This document shows positions 39,034 through 48,260 of a DNA stretch of 64,000 nucleotides, piece after piece (position 1 is the stretch's first letter; the number at the start of each line of letters is the position of its first letter). The notes under the pieces are model-generated. The model was given only the letters and a program-made list of their open reading frames with translations, ran no database searches and was not told the DNA's origin. A program made the position numbers and the translations under genes. The stretch is from Gammaproteobacteria bacterium (GTDB taxonomy: Bacteria; Pseudomonadota; Gammaproteobacteria; Tenderiales; Tenderiaceae), in NCBI GenBank assembly GCA_016200485.1, contig JACQEP010000013.1:1-64000 (forward strand), given 5' to 3'.

Positions 39034-40430
39034 GCATAACCCTCGTTAGAGTAATGATCAGAAATGAAATTTTCAAAGCGGGTGTATTTACCGAGGAACG
39101 TCAGCCGAGTGGTGCCAATCGGCCCATTACGCTGTTTGCCGATAATGATTTCAGCCGTGCCTTTATCCGGACTGTCTTCATTGTAGACTTCATCACGATA
39201 AATAAAGACGATAATATCGGCATCCTGTTCGATAGCACCGGATTCGCGCAAATCAGACATCACCGGGCGTTTATTCGGACGTTGCTCCAAGCCCCGATTA
39301 AGCTGCGACAATGCGATGACGGGCACATGTAGTTCCTTGGCCAAACTCTTCAACGAGCGCGAGATTTCGGAGATTTCTGCAGTACGATTTTCCTTGTTGC
39401 CAGGCACCTGCATCAGTTGCAGGTAATCGATCAGTATCAAACCTAGCTGACCATGTTCACGCGTCAAGCGGCGGCAACGAGTACGCAATTCGTTAGGCGA
39501 TAAGGCGGGAGTATCGTCAATAAATAGCGGCTTCTCAGCCAGCAAACCTACCGCCGAAGCCAGCCGTGGCCAATCTTCATCATCCAGTTTACCGGTACGC
39601 ACTTTATGTTGGTCGATGCGACCCAGCGACGATAACATACGCATCGCCAATTGCGCGGCGGACATTTCCATGCTGAATACGGCAACGGGCTTTTCAGTTT
39701 TGATCACCGCATGTTCGGCAATATTCATCGCAAAGCTGGTCTTACCCATCGAGGGACGACCCGCAACGATGATCAAGTCCCCCTTCTGCAATCCTGATGT
39801 CTTCTCATCGAAATCACTGAATCCTGTAGGGATGCCTGTCAATGGATTGTCTTGCTGGAAGAGCTCATCGATACGATCGACGACTTCCGTCAAAACATCC
39901 TTAATCGCGGCAAAACCACCCTTGCCGCGCGCGCCTTGTTCTGCGATTTCAAATACCAGCCGCTCGGCATTATCGAGCAGTTCTTCGCTTTTTCTACCTT
40001 CGGTGACAAAGCCGCTGTTGCTGATTTCAGTACCGACATGAATCAATTGCCGCAGCACGGAACGTTCGCGCACAATCTCAGCATAGGCCTTGATATTAGC
40101 GGCGCTGGGCGTGTTATTCGCCAGCATGCCCAGATAAGCCAGGCCACCCGCCTGATCCAGTTGATTCCGCTTTTCCAACCACTCAGAAAGCGTGACCACA
40201 TCGAAGGGCGTCGATTCGTCGGCCAGATCGCGCACCGCCTGAAAAATCAGCCGGTGATCCCGCCGATAAAAATCATCGTCGCTGACCATATCTCCCACCT
40301 GTTCCCAGGAGGCGTTATCCAGCATCAAACCGCCCAGCAGGGACTGCTCGGCTTCAATGGAATGGGGCGGGATTTTGAAGGCCTCTGTGGCCTCATCCGT
40401 CCGGACGACAACACGCGATACTTCAGGCAT
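39030..40430 (-). CDS. dnaB: Replicative DNA helicase
   Basis: DnaB is the hexameric 5'-3' helicase of the replication fork. The 466 residues have the N-terminal helical domain (1-105), a linker that contacts primase, and the RecA-like core with Walker A GRPSMGKT at 224-231, Walker B LILIDYLQLM and the C-terminal motif RNGPIGTTRLTF. No intein is present. It lies between rplI and alr. Confidence 0.98.
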   Translation of the reverse strand: MPEVSRVVVRTDEATEAFKIPPHSIEAEQSLLGGLMLDNASWEQVGDMVSDDDFYRRDHRLIFQAVRDLADESTPFDVVTLSEWLEKRNQLDQAGGLAYLGMLANNTPSAANIKAYAEIVRERSVLRQLIHVGTEISNSGFVTEGRKSEELLDNAERLVFEIAEQGARGKGGFAAIKDVLTEVVDRIDELFQQDNPLTGIPTGFSDFDEKTSGLQKGDLIIVAGRPSMGKTSFAMNIAEHAVIKTEKPVAVFSMEMSAAQLAMRMLSSLGRIDQHKVRTGKLDDEDWPRLASAVGLLAEKPLFIDDTPALSPNELRTRCRRLTREHGQLGLILIDYLQLMQVPGNKENRTAEISEISRSLKSLAKELHVPVIALSQLNRGLEQRPNKRPVMSDLRESGAIEQDADIIVFIYRDEVYNEDSPDKGTAEIIIGKQRNGPIGTTRLTFLGKYTRFENFISDHYSNEGYA

Positions 40431-40510
40431 GGCGAATCCGATTTATTGAGTGAACTACTTAAGGCAGTTTACAACGACAAGCCACGGTCGGAAAAGCAGC
40501 CTCTGGAAAT

Positions 40511-40551
40511 AAAAACGCGGCGGAGAGAGGGATACCCTCTCGTCCGCCGCG
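40511..40551 (-). terminator. Terminator-like hairpin between rplI and dnaB
   Basis: On the minus strand a long stem CGCGGCGGA/TCCGCCGCG enclosing AGAGGG/CCCTCT is followed by TTTTTATTTCC. It would end or reduce transcription from the ribosomal genes into dnaB. Confidence 0.75.
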
Positions 40552-40566
40552 TCTGAGTGCCTGTGA

Positions 40567-41019
40567 TTAGGCTTCAGCGACGACGTTAACGGTCACGGTC
40601 GCAGTCACATCGGCATGCAGTTGCAGATCGATGGAATACTGACCGATGGCACGCATCGGGCCTTCTGGCAGCAGCACTTCGTGCTTGGCTACCGGAATAC
40701 CGGCCTTGGCCGCCACGGCAGCCGCCACATCGGCAGTACCCACGGAGCCAAACAGCTTGCCTTCATCACCCGCACGACGTGCAATTTCAACGGTCAAGCC
40801 ATTGATTTTGGCAGCGCGCGCCTGATCGGCGGCCAATTCCTCGGCCACCTTCTTTTCCAGCTCTTTGCGGCGTTGTTCGAAAACGGCCCGATTCGCTGCG
40901 TTGGCCGTGACAGCCTTGCCGCGTGGAATCAGAAAATTACGACCATAGCCAGGACGGACCTTGACGGTGTCGCCCAAGTTACCCAAGTTTTGGACCTTAT
41001 CCAGCAAAATTACTTCCAT
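40567..41019 (-). CDS. rplI: 50S ribosomal protein L9
   Basis: L9 binds 23S rRNA with its N-domain, and a long helix holds its C-domain away from the surface. The 150 residues have the signature [20 protein letters not shown], the central helix rich in E, K and A, and the C-domain with [13 protein letters not shown]. Located after the DUF2232 gene and before dnaB. Confidence 0.97.
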   Translation of the reverse strand: MEVILLDKVQNLGNLGDTVKVRPGYGRNFLIPRGKAVTANAANRAVFEQRRKELEKKVAEELAADQARAAKINGLTVEIARRAGDEGKLFGSVGTADVAAAVAAKAGIPVAKHEVLLPEGPMRAIGQYSIDLQLHADVTATVTVNVVAEA

Positions 41020-41061
41020 CTCGCACCTCTGCTCAATGTCAATTCATCAAAAAATCAAAAT

Positions 41062-42012
41062 TCAATTCGGATCATGATTGTCGCCGGGCGTTTTCACCAC
41101 CGGCTTCAATCTGGACCTGAAATCCACAAAGCTGTCGACCAAACCCATCACCGACAGCACTATCATCACATGGGGCAACAAAACGAACGCCACCACATAT
41201 AAACCAATCAACCACCCAATACTGGCACCGGTAATAGCGACGATTGCATGCGTCAGGGCCAGACCAAAGATGCTGTAGATTACAATCACCACAACCGCAG
41301 AGTCTCTGGCGATATCGGCCATGGCACCCGATCCCGCCAATCCCAGCACCACAATCGCTAACGCAATCACAGCGGCCGTCTGACTCTGGCGCAAGGCCAG
41401 AAACTCCTGCCGAAACCCGCCAGGGTTGTACAGCACCGCCTGCCACCAGCGCCCCACCATCAGGCTGCTAATCAAACCGAGCACCACTGCCCCGGACAAA
41501 AATCCGGTCATCCAATCGGCAATCCGCGGCAATTGGTCGCGAAGCGCGTCCATCTGCCCCATACCGCCCTGGTTCGCCATGGTGTCCATCACCGACTTCA
41601 ACACCTGTTGCCAGAACTGCGCCGGATCGGCAAATATGCCATACATCACCAGCACACCTGCGATGCCGATCGCCGCCACCGCATCCAGCGTTAACGGCCA
41701 GGATTGAGTTTTGCGTAACAGCAGCGCCAACAACCACAGCGGCAGCCACAATACCAACCCGAACAACACGGCAACTGCGAATCCGGCTTGTCCCTGTACC
41801 AGAAACATGACCAACCCCATCAGCAAGCCAGCGCCGCAAAACACCGATAATCCGCGCTGCGCCCCCATGCGTAATGTCACCAGCGCAACGGCAGCACCGC
41901 TCAACACGCTCAGTACTCCCAGGATCGGCACCAGGGAGAACAGTGCCATGACGGCCACTGCGAGAATAGCCTGCCATGGGCCGCGCATGATAAAGCGCGC
42001 AATCGCTAACAT
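41062..42012 (-). CDS. DUF2232 family membrane protein
   Basis: A 316-residue polytopic membrane protein with about eight hydrophobic segments, fitting DUF2232 (YybS-like), a family of unknown function that often sits beside rpsR and rplI. The N-terminus is basic (MLAIARFIMRG) and the C-terminus is a short hydrophilic tail. It lies inside the ribosomal protein unit, 65 bases after rpsR and 42 bases before rplI. E. coli lacks a gene at this place. Confidence 0.85.
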   Translation of the reverse strand: MLAIARFIMRGPWQAILAVAVMALFSLVPILGVLSVLSGAAVALVTLRMGAQRGLSVFCGAGLLMGLVMFLVQGQAGFAVAVLFGLVLWLPLWLLALLLRKTQSWPLTLDAVAAIGIAGVLVMYGIFADPAQFWQQVLKSVMDTMANQGGMGQMDALRDQLPRIADWMTGFLSGAVVLGLISSLMVGRWWQAVLYNPGGFRQEFLALRQSQTAAVIALAIVVLGLAGSGAMADIARDSAVVVIVIYSIFGLALTHAIVAITGASIGWLIGLYVVAFVLLPHVMIVLSVMGLVDSFVDFRSRLKPVVKTPGDNHDPN

Positions 42013-42077
42013 TACCTTAAAGCGCCCTTTATCTTTTTAACTCCGTCCCGCACCCAAGGCATGAGACACAACAACTA

Positions 42078-42302
42078 TTAATGCGAATCGCTGTACGGCA
42101 ACAAGGCCAGGAAACGGGCGCGCTTGATTGCAGTAGAGAGCTGACGCTGATAACGCGCGTTGGTACCCGTGATCCGGCTTGGAACGATCTTGCCGGTCTC
42201 AGTGATGTACTGACGCAAGGTACCGATGTCTTTGTAATCGATTTCCTTTACGCCTTCAGCGGTAAAGCGGCAAAACTTGCGACGACGAAATTGACGTGCC
42301 AT
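42078..42302 (-). CDS. rpsR: 30S ribosomal protein S18
   Basis: S18 pairs with S6 on the 30S platform. The 74-residue protein has [19 protein letters not shown] and the conserved [21 protein letters not shown] segment. A single cysteine follows the basic N-terminus. It is between priB and the DUF2232 gene. Confidence 0.97.
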   Translation of the reverse strand: MARQFRRRKFCRFTAEGVKEIDYKDIGTLRQYITETGKIVPSRITGTNARYQRQLSTAIKRARFLALLPYSDSH

Positions 42303-42359
42303 GTTGATCTCCTAAAATAAATTCTGTTTGTTTGCGTGGAACGGGTTTAAATCCCGCCC

Positions 42360-42662
42360 CTACCCTAATTCAATACGCTGTGCATGTAGAATCAGTCTAC
42401 TCTGCCCTTGGCGACTGTCGGCGCGAGTTACAAAACCGCTGATTTCAACTAACTGTCCGATCTGTAATCGAACTGCGGTTTTCGTTAACTCATCACCGGC
42501 GGCAATCACAACTATCTTGCAATATGCCTCGCGTTCCATGCCTGCTTCTGCTTGCCTGGAACGATGTTCCAAGGTGAAGCGGGTAAGCGGGACGCCAGCC
42601 GGTGAGTAACGCGTTTCGGCCGCTTTACAAATAATTCCGGCCAGGCACCACTGATTCTCCAA
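42360..42662 (-). CDS. priB: Primosomal replication protein PriB
   Basis: PriB is a small SSB-like protein that helps PriA restart stalled forks. The 100-residue OB-fold protein has GVPLTRFTLEHRS, YCKIVVIAAG and LVEISGFVTRADSRQG. It follows rpsF by five bases and precedes rpsR, the order of the E. coli rpsF-priB-rpsR-rplI operon. Confidence 0.93.
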   Translation of the reverse strand: MENQWCLAGIICKAAETRYSPAGVPLTRFTLEHRSRQAEAGMEREAYCKIVVIAAGDELTKTAVRLQIGQLVEISGFVTRADSRQGQSRLILHAQRIELG

Positions 42663-42667
42663 ACGAC

Positions 42668-43036
42668 TTAAGCGTCAACCGCTTCGCGGGCTTCGAAACG
42701 CTCTTCGCGCTCGTCATCCTTGCGATTCAACATCGGAGAAGCGTCGGTAACCGCTTCTTCACGACGGATAATCATGTTGCGAATCACGGCGTCATTGAAA
42801 CGGAAGGCATTGCCCAGCTCGGTGATGACATGGTCGGTACACTCTATGTTCATCAACACGTAGTGAGCCTTGTGCGCCTTCTGGATAGGATAGGCCAGCT
42901 GACGACGGCCCCAATCTTCCAAACGATGAATTTTGCCGGCATCGCCCTCGATCATCGAGCGATAACGTTCAATCATGGCGGGCACCTGCTCACTTTGATC
43001 CGGGTGAACCAGGAATACAACTTCATAATGTCTCAT
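42668..43036 (-). CDS. rpsF: 30S ribosomal protein S6
   Basis: S6 binds the 16S central domain as a dimer with S18. With the ATG at 43036 the protein has 122 residues starting [18 protein letters not shown], and AGGAG lies nine bases upstream; the frame extends to 43198 but that part is the leader. The tail after residue 95 is acidic and basic by turns ([14 protein letters not shown]), as in other gammaproteobacteria, where glutamates may be added. Confidence 0.97.
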   Translation of the reverse strand: MRHYEVVFLVHPDQSEQVPAMIERYRSMIEGDAGKIHRLEDWGRRQLAYPIQKAHKAHYVLMNIECTDHVITELGNAFRFNDAVIRNMIIRREEAVTDASPMLNRKDDEREERFEAREAVDA

Positions 43037-43049
43037 GCTAAAACGCTCC

Positions 43050-43112
43050 TCACGGTTTAAGCAGTCTTCCGCACCATGCGGTAAGACAAGGAGTACCATC
43101 CCCAAGGGGAAT
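43050..43112 (-). promoter_or_regulatory. Structured rpsF leader
   Basis: Between the promoter and rpsF, the minus strand can form CCGCA TGG TGCGG and CCAT-CCCC/GGGG-ATGG hairpins. In many bacteria the rpsF leader binds the S6:S18 complex for feedback control. I cannot show the specific motif here, so this is a candidate only. Confidence 0.3.
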
Positions 43113-43125
43113 GGCAAGGCCCGGT

Positions 43126-43154
43126 ATTTTAATGGACTTTCCCTAAGAAAACAA
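43126..43154 (-). promoter_or_regulatory. Candidate sigma-70 promoter of the rpsF operon
   Basis: The minus strand reads TTGTTT, 17 bases, TAAAAT. It gives a leader of about 80 bases and matches the -10 used at rpsO. Confidence 0.5.
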
Positions 43155-43559
43155 TTAATTCGGGGCTTGAGTGGCTGCCCCCCAGCCGAGCCGCCCAATC
43201 ATCCCATACCCCGTTCTTGCGGGTTTACCGAAGGAGTGGCTTGTAATCCTTGAAGGTCAGCACCTCGTTTATTCTCTTCAACCGTGCAAAGGGCCTGAGC
43301 TGGAGGCTCAAATAAGCATTTCATCCCCATATGCTATTATTAAAGTGCCTCTAAATTAGGCTGAGTTTCAACAGGAAGGAAGCCAGCATGATGAAAAATA
43401 TGGAAATTATGGACCAGACTCAGACGTTACAAGTCGTTATCGGTTGGTACTCGCGATGAATACGGGGTCAACACCGAACTCCTCTCACAGGTAGACAACA
43501 CGGTTTGATACCAGTAACTCCAGCGCGCCAAACCATCCTCAATATCAACGGTTATTGTG
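43155..43559 (+). other. Spacer between the rpsF promoter and the Crp/Fnr gene
   Basis: No substantial gene is visible in about 400 bases. At 43388-43459 a 23-codon frame (MMKNMEIMDQTQTLQ...) is preceded by GGAAGGA at a good distance, so a leader peptide or a truncated gene is possible. I do not recognise the peptide. Promoter elements for the Crp/Fnr gene could not be fixed. Confidence 0.3.
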
Positions 43560-44243
43560 ATGACTGCGGCACTCATCCGCCGTCTAGCCAGCAGTTTTCC
43601 GGCACTTGGTGAACCCGGGAGCCCCCTCTTCAGTTTTCTTGCTGAACATGGACGGGTGATCAGCGTGCTTGCCGGTGCGCCGCTGTTTCACGCCGGCGCC
43701 ACCTGTGACGAGTTTATTCTCACATTGGAAGGGACGATACGGGTGCAGAAAGTCAGCGCCGATGGACACGAAATCGTGCTATTCAGAGTGGACAGCGGTC
43801 ATTCCTGTATCCTCACCAACAGTTGCCTGCTCGGCGGTCATGACTATCCGGCCGCAGGCGTTGCGGAAACGGACTGCCAGCTATTGCTGCTGGCCGCCAC
43901 GCATTTTCAGCACGCACTCGCTCAATTTGATAACTTCCGTCAATTTGTTTTCGCCGGCATCAGCGATGGCGTGAACAACATCGTCGATCTGCTCGAAGCG
44001 GTCGCCTTCGGTCCCCTGAATCAGCGGTTGGCACATCTGCTGCTGTTGCGCGCCAACGGCGGCCGCCTCGTCATCAAGACCACTCACCAAGCGTTGGCGA
44101 TGGATCTCGGTACTGCCCGTGAGGTTGTCAGCCGTTTACTAAAAGAATTTGAACATCATGGATTAGTTCGCCTAAGCAGGGGCAAAGTGCAGATTCTAAA
44201 TCCAGAGAAATTACAAAACATCAGTCACGGCCTTGATCAGTGA
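43560..44243 (+). CDS. Crp/Fnr family transcriptional regulator
   Basis: A 227-residue regulator with an N-terminal cyclic-nucleotide-binding-type beta barrel (about 15-125), a dimer helix and a C-terminal winged helix with TTHQALAMDLGTAREVVSRLLKEFEHHGLV. It lacks the N-terminal cysteine set of the oxygen sensor Fnr. It does have Cys residues in SCILTNSCLLGG and ETDCQ, which could be redox-active. The ATG at 43560 follows a GTG directly. It is followed by a DUF2892 gene on the same strand, its likely target. The signal is unknown. Confidence 0.9.
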   Translation: MTAALIRRLASSFPALGEPGSPLFSFLAEHGRVISVLAGAPLFHAGATCDEFILTLEGTIRVQKVSADGHEIVLFRVDSGHSCILTNSCLLGGHDYPAAGVAETDCQLLLLAATHFQHALAQFDNFRQFVFAGISDGVNNIVDLLEAVAFGPLNQRLAHLLLLRANGGRLVIKTTHQALAMDLGTAREVVSRLLKEFEHHGLVRLSRGKVQILNPEKLQNISHGLDQ

Positions 44244-44285
44244 GTTTGTCACAGATACTTAAGCCACATTGGCGTTTAATAATAA

Positions 44286-44307
44286 TTCGGCACCATTCGT
44301 TGCCGAA
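44286..44307 (+). promoter_or_regulatory. Inverted repeat before the DUF2892 gene
   Basis: TTCGGCA and TGCCGAA are perfect 7-bp arms around eight bases. The repeat ends 11 bases before the AGGAGG ribosome site. It could be an operator for the neighbouring Crp/Fnr protein or an mRNA hairpin near the start codon. Confidence 0.4.
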
Positions 44308-44330
44308 AGCAAAACAAGGAGGTGAGAACT

Positions 44331-44705
44331 ATGTTTACCGATACTAAAAAACTCGGCGCACTTCAGAACGTCGGTCTCTGGGATCGGATACTGCGTGTCA
44401 TCATTGGCAGCGGTCTCATCGCCGTCGTGCTCGTTGACCTCTACCAAAGGACCGATTTGGGTTGGCATGCCTATCTGCCGATCATTGCGATTTACCCGAT
44501 GCTAACCGGCATCTTAGGCTTTGATCCGCTTTACTCAAGCGTCAACTATCGAACCTGCGACAGTTCCATGCGCAATCGCTGCGGAACGTTCCCGTTTGAA
44601 GTCGAGGCGGCGTTCGGTAAAGACGTAAAGTGTGATGAGACCTATCACGATTGCAGCCTGTCCGGCAATGACCACGTAAGTGGCAGCAAGACATCGCACG
44701 CATAA
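44331..44705 (+). CDS. DUF2892 family inner-membrane protein
   Basis: A 124-residue protein with the DUF2892 domain: the N-terminal motif NVGLWDRILRVIIGSGLIAV gives one membrane segment and YLPIIAIYPMLTGILGFDPLY the second. The C-terminal half is an extra soluble tail with four or more cysteines (YRTCDSSMRNRC, KCDETYHDC). The ATG has AGGAGG eight bases upstream. DUF2892 is often found in or near rhodanese/sulfide genes, so a role in sulfur or redox handling is possible but not shown. Confidence 0.85.
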   Translation: MFTDTKKLGALQNVGLWDRILRVIIGSGLIAVVLVDLYQRTDLGWHAYLPIIAIYPMLTGILGFDPLYSSVNYRTCDSSMRNRCGTFPFEVEAAFGKDVKCDETYHDCSLSGNDHVSGSKTSHA

Positions 44706-44745
44706 CGTCTGCACGTTTCCCGTGAAACCGCTTTACCAACAGAGG

Positions 44746-44776
44746 TACCACGGACGGGTTTCTCCCGTCCGTGGTA
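44746..44776. terminator. Strong hairpin between the DUF2892 gene and rlmB
   Basis: TACCACGGACGGG and CCCGTCCGTGGTA form a perfect 13-bp stem with a five-base loop. No clear T tract follows on either strand. Placed between convergent genes, it may end both transcripts. Confidence 0.55.
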
Positions 44777-44803
44777 GAACGGTTAACGCAACCCGGCAGA
44801 CTA

Positions 44804-45547
44804 CTAGCCTCGTGTTCTTTGCCGCACCGCCTCAAACAGACAAATGCCCGTCGCGACAGAGACATTAAGGCTTTCAACGCTACCGGCCATCGGAATGTGA
44901 ACTAACAAGTCACAGTGTTCGCGGGTCAAGCGCCGCATCCCCTGCTCCTCCGCGCCCATCACCAATGCCAACGGCCCTTTCAGATCGGTCTGGTAAAGGC
45001 TAGCCTCGGACTCACCGGCCGCACCAATCAACCAAATACCTCGTTCCTGCAAGTCCCGTAGCGTACGGGCCAGATTGGTCACCTGGAAGAAGGGCACGCT
45101 TTCAGCAGCGCCACAAGCGACCTTACGGACGACGGGCGTAAGACCCGCAGCCTTGTCCTTGGGGACGATGACGGCATCAACGCCAGCGGCATCCGCCGAG
45201 CGCAGACAGGCCCCCAGGTTTTGGGGATCCTGCACCCCATCCAGGATCAACAAGAAGGCCGGATGATCGAGCCCCTCCAGCAAATCCTCAAGGTGACCGG
45301 CCACAACCGGGGGCTCGGCGCCACTCAACATGGCCACGACCCCCTGATGACGCTCCCCCTCGGCGGCGTCATCCAGAGCCTCGCGCTTCACCTTGCGGAG
45401 AGTGACCCCGGCATTTCTGGCCTGATCCAGCAGCTTGGTCAGGCGAGGGTTCATGCGCCCATCCTCGGCGATCAATAACTCCTGCACCGCACCAGGACGC
45501 CGCAAGGCCGCCGAAACGGCGTGGATACCATAAACACAGCGACTCAC
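44804..45547 (-). CDS. rlmB: 23S rRNA (guanosine-2'-O-)-methyltransferase RlmB
   Basis: RlmB methylates G2251 of 23S rRNA using S-adenosylmethionine. The 247 residues have the N-terminal substrate-binding domain (YGIHAVSAAL) and the SPOUT knot with LDGVQDPQNLGACLRSADAAG, LVMGAEEQGMRRL and IPMAGSVESLNVSVATGI. It overlaps rnr by four bases, the usual rnr-rlmB pair. Confidence 0.96.
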   Translation of the reverse strand: MSRCVYGIHAVSAALRRPGAVQELLIAEDGRMNPRLTKLLDQARNAGVTLRKVKREALDDAAEGERHQGVVAMLSGAEPPVVAGHLEDLLEGLDHPAFLLILDGVQDPQNLGACLRSADAAGVDAVIVPKDKAAGLTPVVRKVACGAAESVPFFQVTNLARTLRDLQERGIWLIGAAGESEASLYQTDLKGPLALVMGAEEQGMRRLTREHCDLLVHIPMAGSVESLNVSVATGICLFEAVRQRTRG

Positions 45548-47937
45548 CGGCGGCCTCGGCGCTTCTTCTTGGTCCCTCCGCCGGAGTCCGGCTTCTTGTC
45601 CGAATCAGCCTTGGCCGTTTTCTTACCACCCTTGCCTCTGGGCGCACTCGTCGCTTGGCGTTTGGCCTTATGCTCGCCAACAGTAGCGGGCTTGCCCTTA
45701 CCGGACCGTCCACCAGGTTTGCGTTTGCCTTTATCGGCATCGGCCGATGAGGGCACGACGACGCCATCCTCGACCAATTCAAAGTCGATACGACGACGAT
45801 CGAGATCGACCCGCGCCACCTTGACCCGCACCTTGTCGGCCAGCCGATAGCTACGGTGGCTGCGCTCACCCACCAGGCGATGACGCGCCGGATCATAGTG
45901 ATAATAATCTAGCGGGAAAGCGGTGATGTGCGCCAAACCCTCAACAAAAATCTCATTCAGCGAAACAAAGATACCAAAGCTCGTGACGCTACTGATAATG
46001 CCATCGAACTCCTCGCCAACGCGATCCATCATGTATTCGCATTTCAACCAATCGACGGCATCACGCGTCGCATCATCGGCACGCCGCTCGGTCATCGAGC
46101 AATGCTCACCGAAAGACAACATCTCAGCGACGCCGTATTCAAAACGATTCACCGGCTGACGGCGCACCAGATGACGCAGTGCGCGATGCACCAGCAAATC
46201 CGGATAGCGGCGGATCGGCGAGGTGAAGTGGGTATAGGATTCAAACGATAGGCCAAAGTGGCCGATGTTTTCCGGACTGTACACCGCCTGACTCAAGCTG
46301 CGCAGCATCACGGTCTGAATCAAATGCACATCCGGCCGGTCGGCGATACTGGCCAACAACTTGGCGTAGTGCTTCGGTTCAGGTTCTTCGCCACCGCCCA
46401 GACTCAGACCTAACTCACTGAGAAAATCACGCAAATTGGCCAGTTTTTCCTCGGAAGGACCGCTGTGGACGCGATACAGGGCCGGGATTTCGTTTTTCAA
46501 CAGGAACTCGGCAGCGCAAACATTCGCCGCGATCATGAATTCCTCGATCAAGCGATGTGCGTCGTTACGTTCCACCGGCACAATTTTCTCGATCTTGCGG
46601 TCGCCGCCGAACATGATACGTGTCTCGGTGGTTTCAAAATCGATCGCACCGCGCTTGTCGCGCTGACCACGAAACACTTTGTACAACTCATAGAGATTTT
46701 CCAGATACGGTACCAAATGTTCATTCGTGCGCCGCAATTCCACGTCACGATCAACCACCATTGCGGCAACCTCGGTGTACGTCAACCGTGCTGCCGAACA
46801 CATCACCGCTTCAATAAACTCATAACGTTTCACCGTGCCGCTGGGAGTGATTTCCATATCACAGACCATGCACAAACGATCCACTTTAGGATTGAGTGAA
46901 CAGAGGCCATTGGACAGAATCTCCGGCAGCATCGGAATCACCCGACCCGGGAAATAAACCGAGTTGCCGCGATTACGCGCTTCTTTATCCAGTGAGGTGA
47001 CAGGATTCACATAATGTGACACATCGGCAATTGCCACCAACAGGCGCCATCCCTTGCCCTGACGCTCGCAATACACCGCATCGTCAAAGTCACGGGCGTC
47101 TTCACCATCAATCGTCACCAATGGCAACTGGCGCAAATCCACGCGCCCCAGTTTGCTTTCTTCTGGCACGTCGCGCTTGAGCCCCGCGATCTCCTGCTCC
47201 ACCTCTTTTGGCCATTCGAGCGGTAATTGATGAGCGCGGATGGCAATGTCGATCTCCATCCCAGGCGCCATGTGGTCACCCAGGATTTCAACAATTTTAC
47301 CGATCGGCTGCGCACGGGAGCTAGGCTGCTCGACTATCTCCGCCAGCACGATCTGGCCATCGGTAGCACCACCGCGATACTCAGCGGGAACCAGAATATC
47401 CTGGGTAATGCGCTTATTGTCCGGCACCACAATCCCGACGCCGTGTTCCAGAATGAAACGGCCGACGACTTGATTATTGGCGCGCTCAAGCACCTCAACG
47501 ACAGCGCCCTCGCGACGGCCACGGCGATCGACACCCGATACCCGCGCCAGCACCCGGTCGCCGTGTAACAGGGCGCGCATCTGCTTCGCCGACAAGAACA
47601 AATCCTCGCTGCCATCGTCCGGAATCAGGAAGCCATAACCATCGGCGTGTCCTGTCACCCGGCCACTGATCAGTGACATTTTCTGTACCAAGCCGTAACT
47701 GTCGCGCCGGTTTTTAGCCACCTGGCCATCGCGCTCCATCGCCCGCAGACGACGGCGCAGCGCCTCGAGATCGGTCTCATCCTCCAGGTTCAATAGTCCC
47801 GCGATGCGCGCGAAACTCATCGGCCCGTCTTCTTTGGCCAGAACCTCCATAATCACTTCCCGGCTCGGGATGGGGCGTTCGTATTTTTCGGCCTCGCGAT
47901 CGGCGTAAGGGTCGACCACGGTTTTGCGTGATGCCAT
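45544..47937 (-). CDS. rnr: Ribonuclease R
   Basis: RNase R is a 3'-5' exonuclease able to digest structured RNA, active in rRNA quality control. The 797 residues have an N-terminal winged-helix domain, two cold-shock domains, the RNB catalytic core with TIDGEDARDFDDAVYCE (metal-binding aspartates), an S1 domain, and a Lys/Arg/Gly-rich tail of about 80 residues. A GGAAGGAA ribosome site precedes the ATG. Beyond it lies the divergent tRNA-Leu. Confidence 0.97.
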   Translation of the reverse strand: MASRKTVVDPYADREAEKYERPIPSREVIMEVLAKEDGPMSFARIAGLLNLEDETDLEALRRRLRAMERDGQVAKNRRDSYGLVQKMSLISGRVTGHADGYGFLIPDDGSEDLFLSAKQMRALLHGDRVLARVSGVDRRGRREGAVVEVLERANNQVVGRFILEHGVGIVVPDNKRITQDILVPAEYRGGATDGQIVLAEIVEQPSSRAQPIGKIVEILGDHMAPGMEIDIAIRAHQLPLEWPKEVEQEIAGLKRDVPEESKLGRVDLRQLPLVTIDGEDARDFDDAVYCERQGKGWRLLVAIADVSHYVNPVTSLDKEARNRGNSVYFPGRVIPMLPEILSNGLCSLNPKVDRLCMVCDMEITPSGTVKRYEFIEAVMCSAARLTYTEVAAMVVDRDVELRRTNEHLVPYLENLYELYKVFRGQRDKRGAIDFETTETRIMFGGDRKIEKIVPVERNDAHRLIEEFMIAANVCAAEFLLKNEIPALYRVHSGPSEEKLANLRDFLSELGLSLGGGEEPEPKHYAKLLASIADRPDVHLIQTVMLRSLSQAVYSPENIGHFGLSFESYTHFTSPIRRYPDLLVHRALRHLVRRQPVNRFEYGVAEMLSFGEHCSMTERRADDATRDAVDWLKCEYMMDRVGEEFDGIISSVTSFGIFVSLNEIFVEGLAHITAFPLDYYHYDPARHRLVGERSHRSYRLADKVRVKVARVDLDRRRIDFELVEDGVVVPSSADADKGKRKPGGRSGKGKPATVGEHKAKRQATSAPRGKGGKKTAKADSDKKPDSGGGTKKKRRGRR

Positions 47938-48009
47938 GTTGTTGATTTTCCTTCCTATGTATGTAATTTAGTAGTTCGCCAGTTTCCAGTGCGAACTTGT
48001 AGCGGCTAT

Positions 48010-48038
48010 TTGACAATCTAACCGCATCCTTGTAAAGT
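48010..48038 (+). promoter_or_regulatory. Promoter of tRNA-Leu(CAG)
   Basis: A perfect TTGACA, 17 bases, then TAAAGT, followed by the G+C-rich discriminator GCGCGGCC typical of stringently controlled stable RNA genes. The tRNA starts about 20 bases on. Confidence 0.7.
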
Positions 48039-48059
48039 GCGCGGCCTATACACCACCAT

Positions 48060-48146
48060 GCCGAGGTGGCGAAATTGGTAGACGCACTAGCTTCAGGTGC
48101 TAGCGGGGGAAACCCCATGGAGGTTCAAGTCCTCTCCTCGGCACCA
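48060..48146 (+). tRNA. tRNA-Leu (anticodon CAG)
   Basis: The 87-base class II tRNA has the acceptor stem GCCGAGG/CCTCGGC, A73 and encoded CCA. The anticodon stem CTAGC/GCTAG holds the loop TTCAGGT, so the anticodon is CAG. The long variable arm GGGGGAAACCCC is typical of leucine tRNAs. Such tRNA 3' ends are common integration sites, and degraded mobile DNA follows it. Confidence 0.97.
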
Positions 48147-48260
48147 CTTAAGAAACCACCCCAGACCATCAAAGACCGCATTATACATTGATTTTCAATG
48201 AAATTTGTGGAATTCATGAATTTGGTTGCTTGTCTCTCATGATCTGTTATGTCGGATCCG

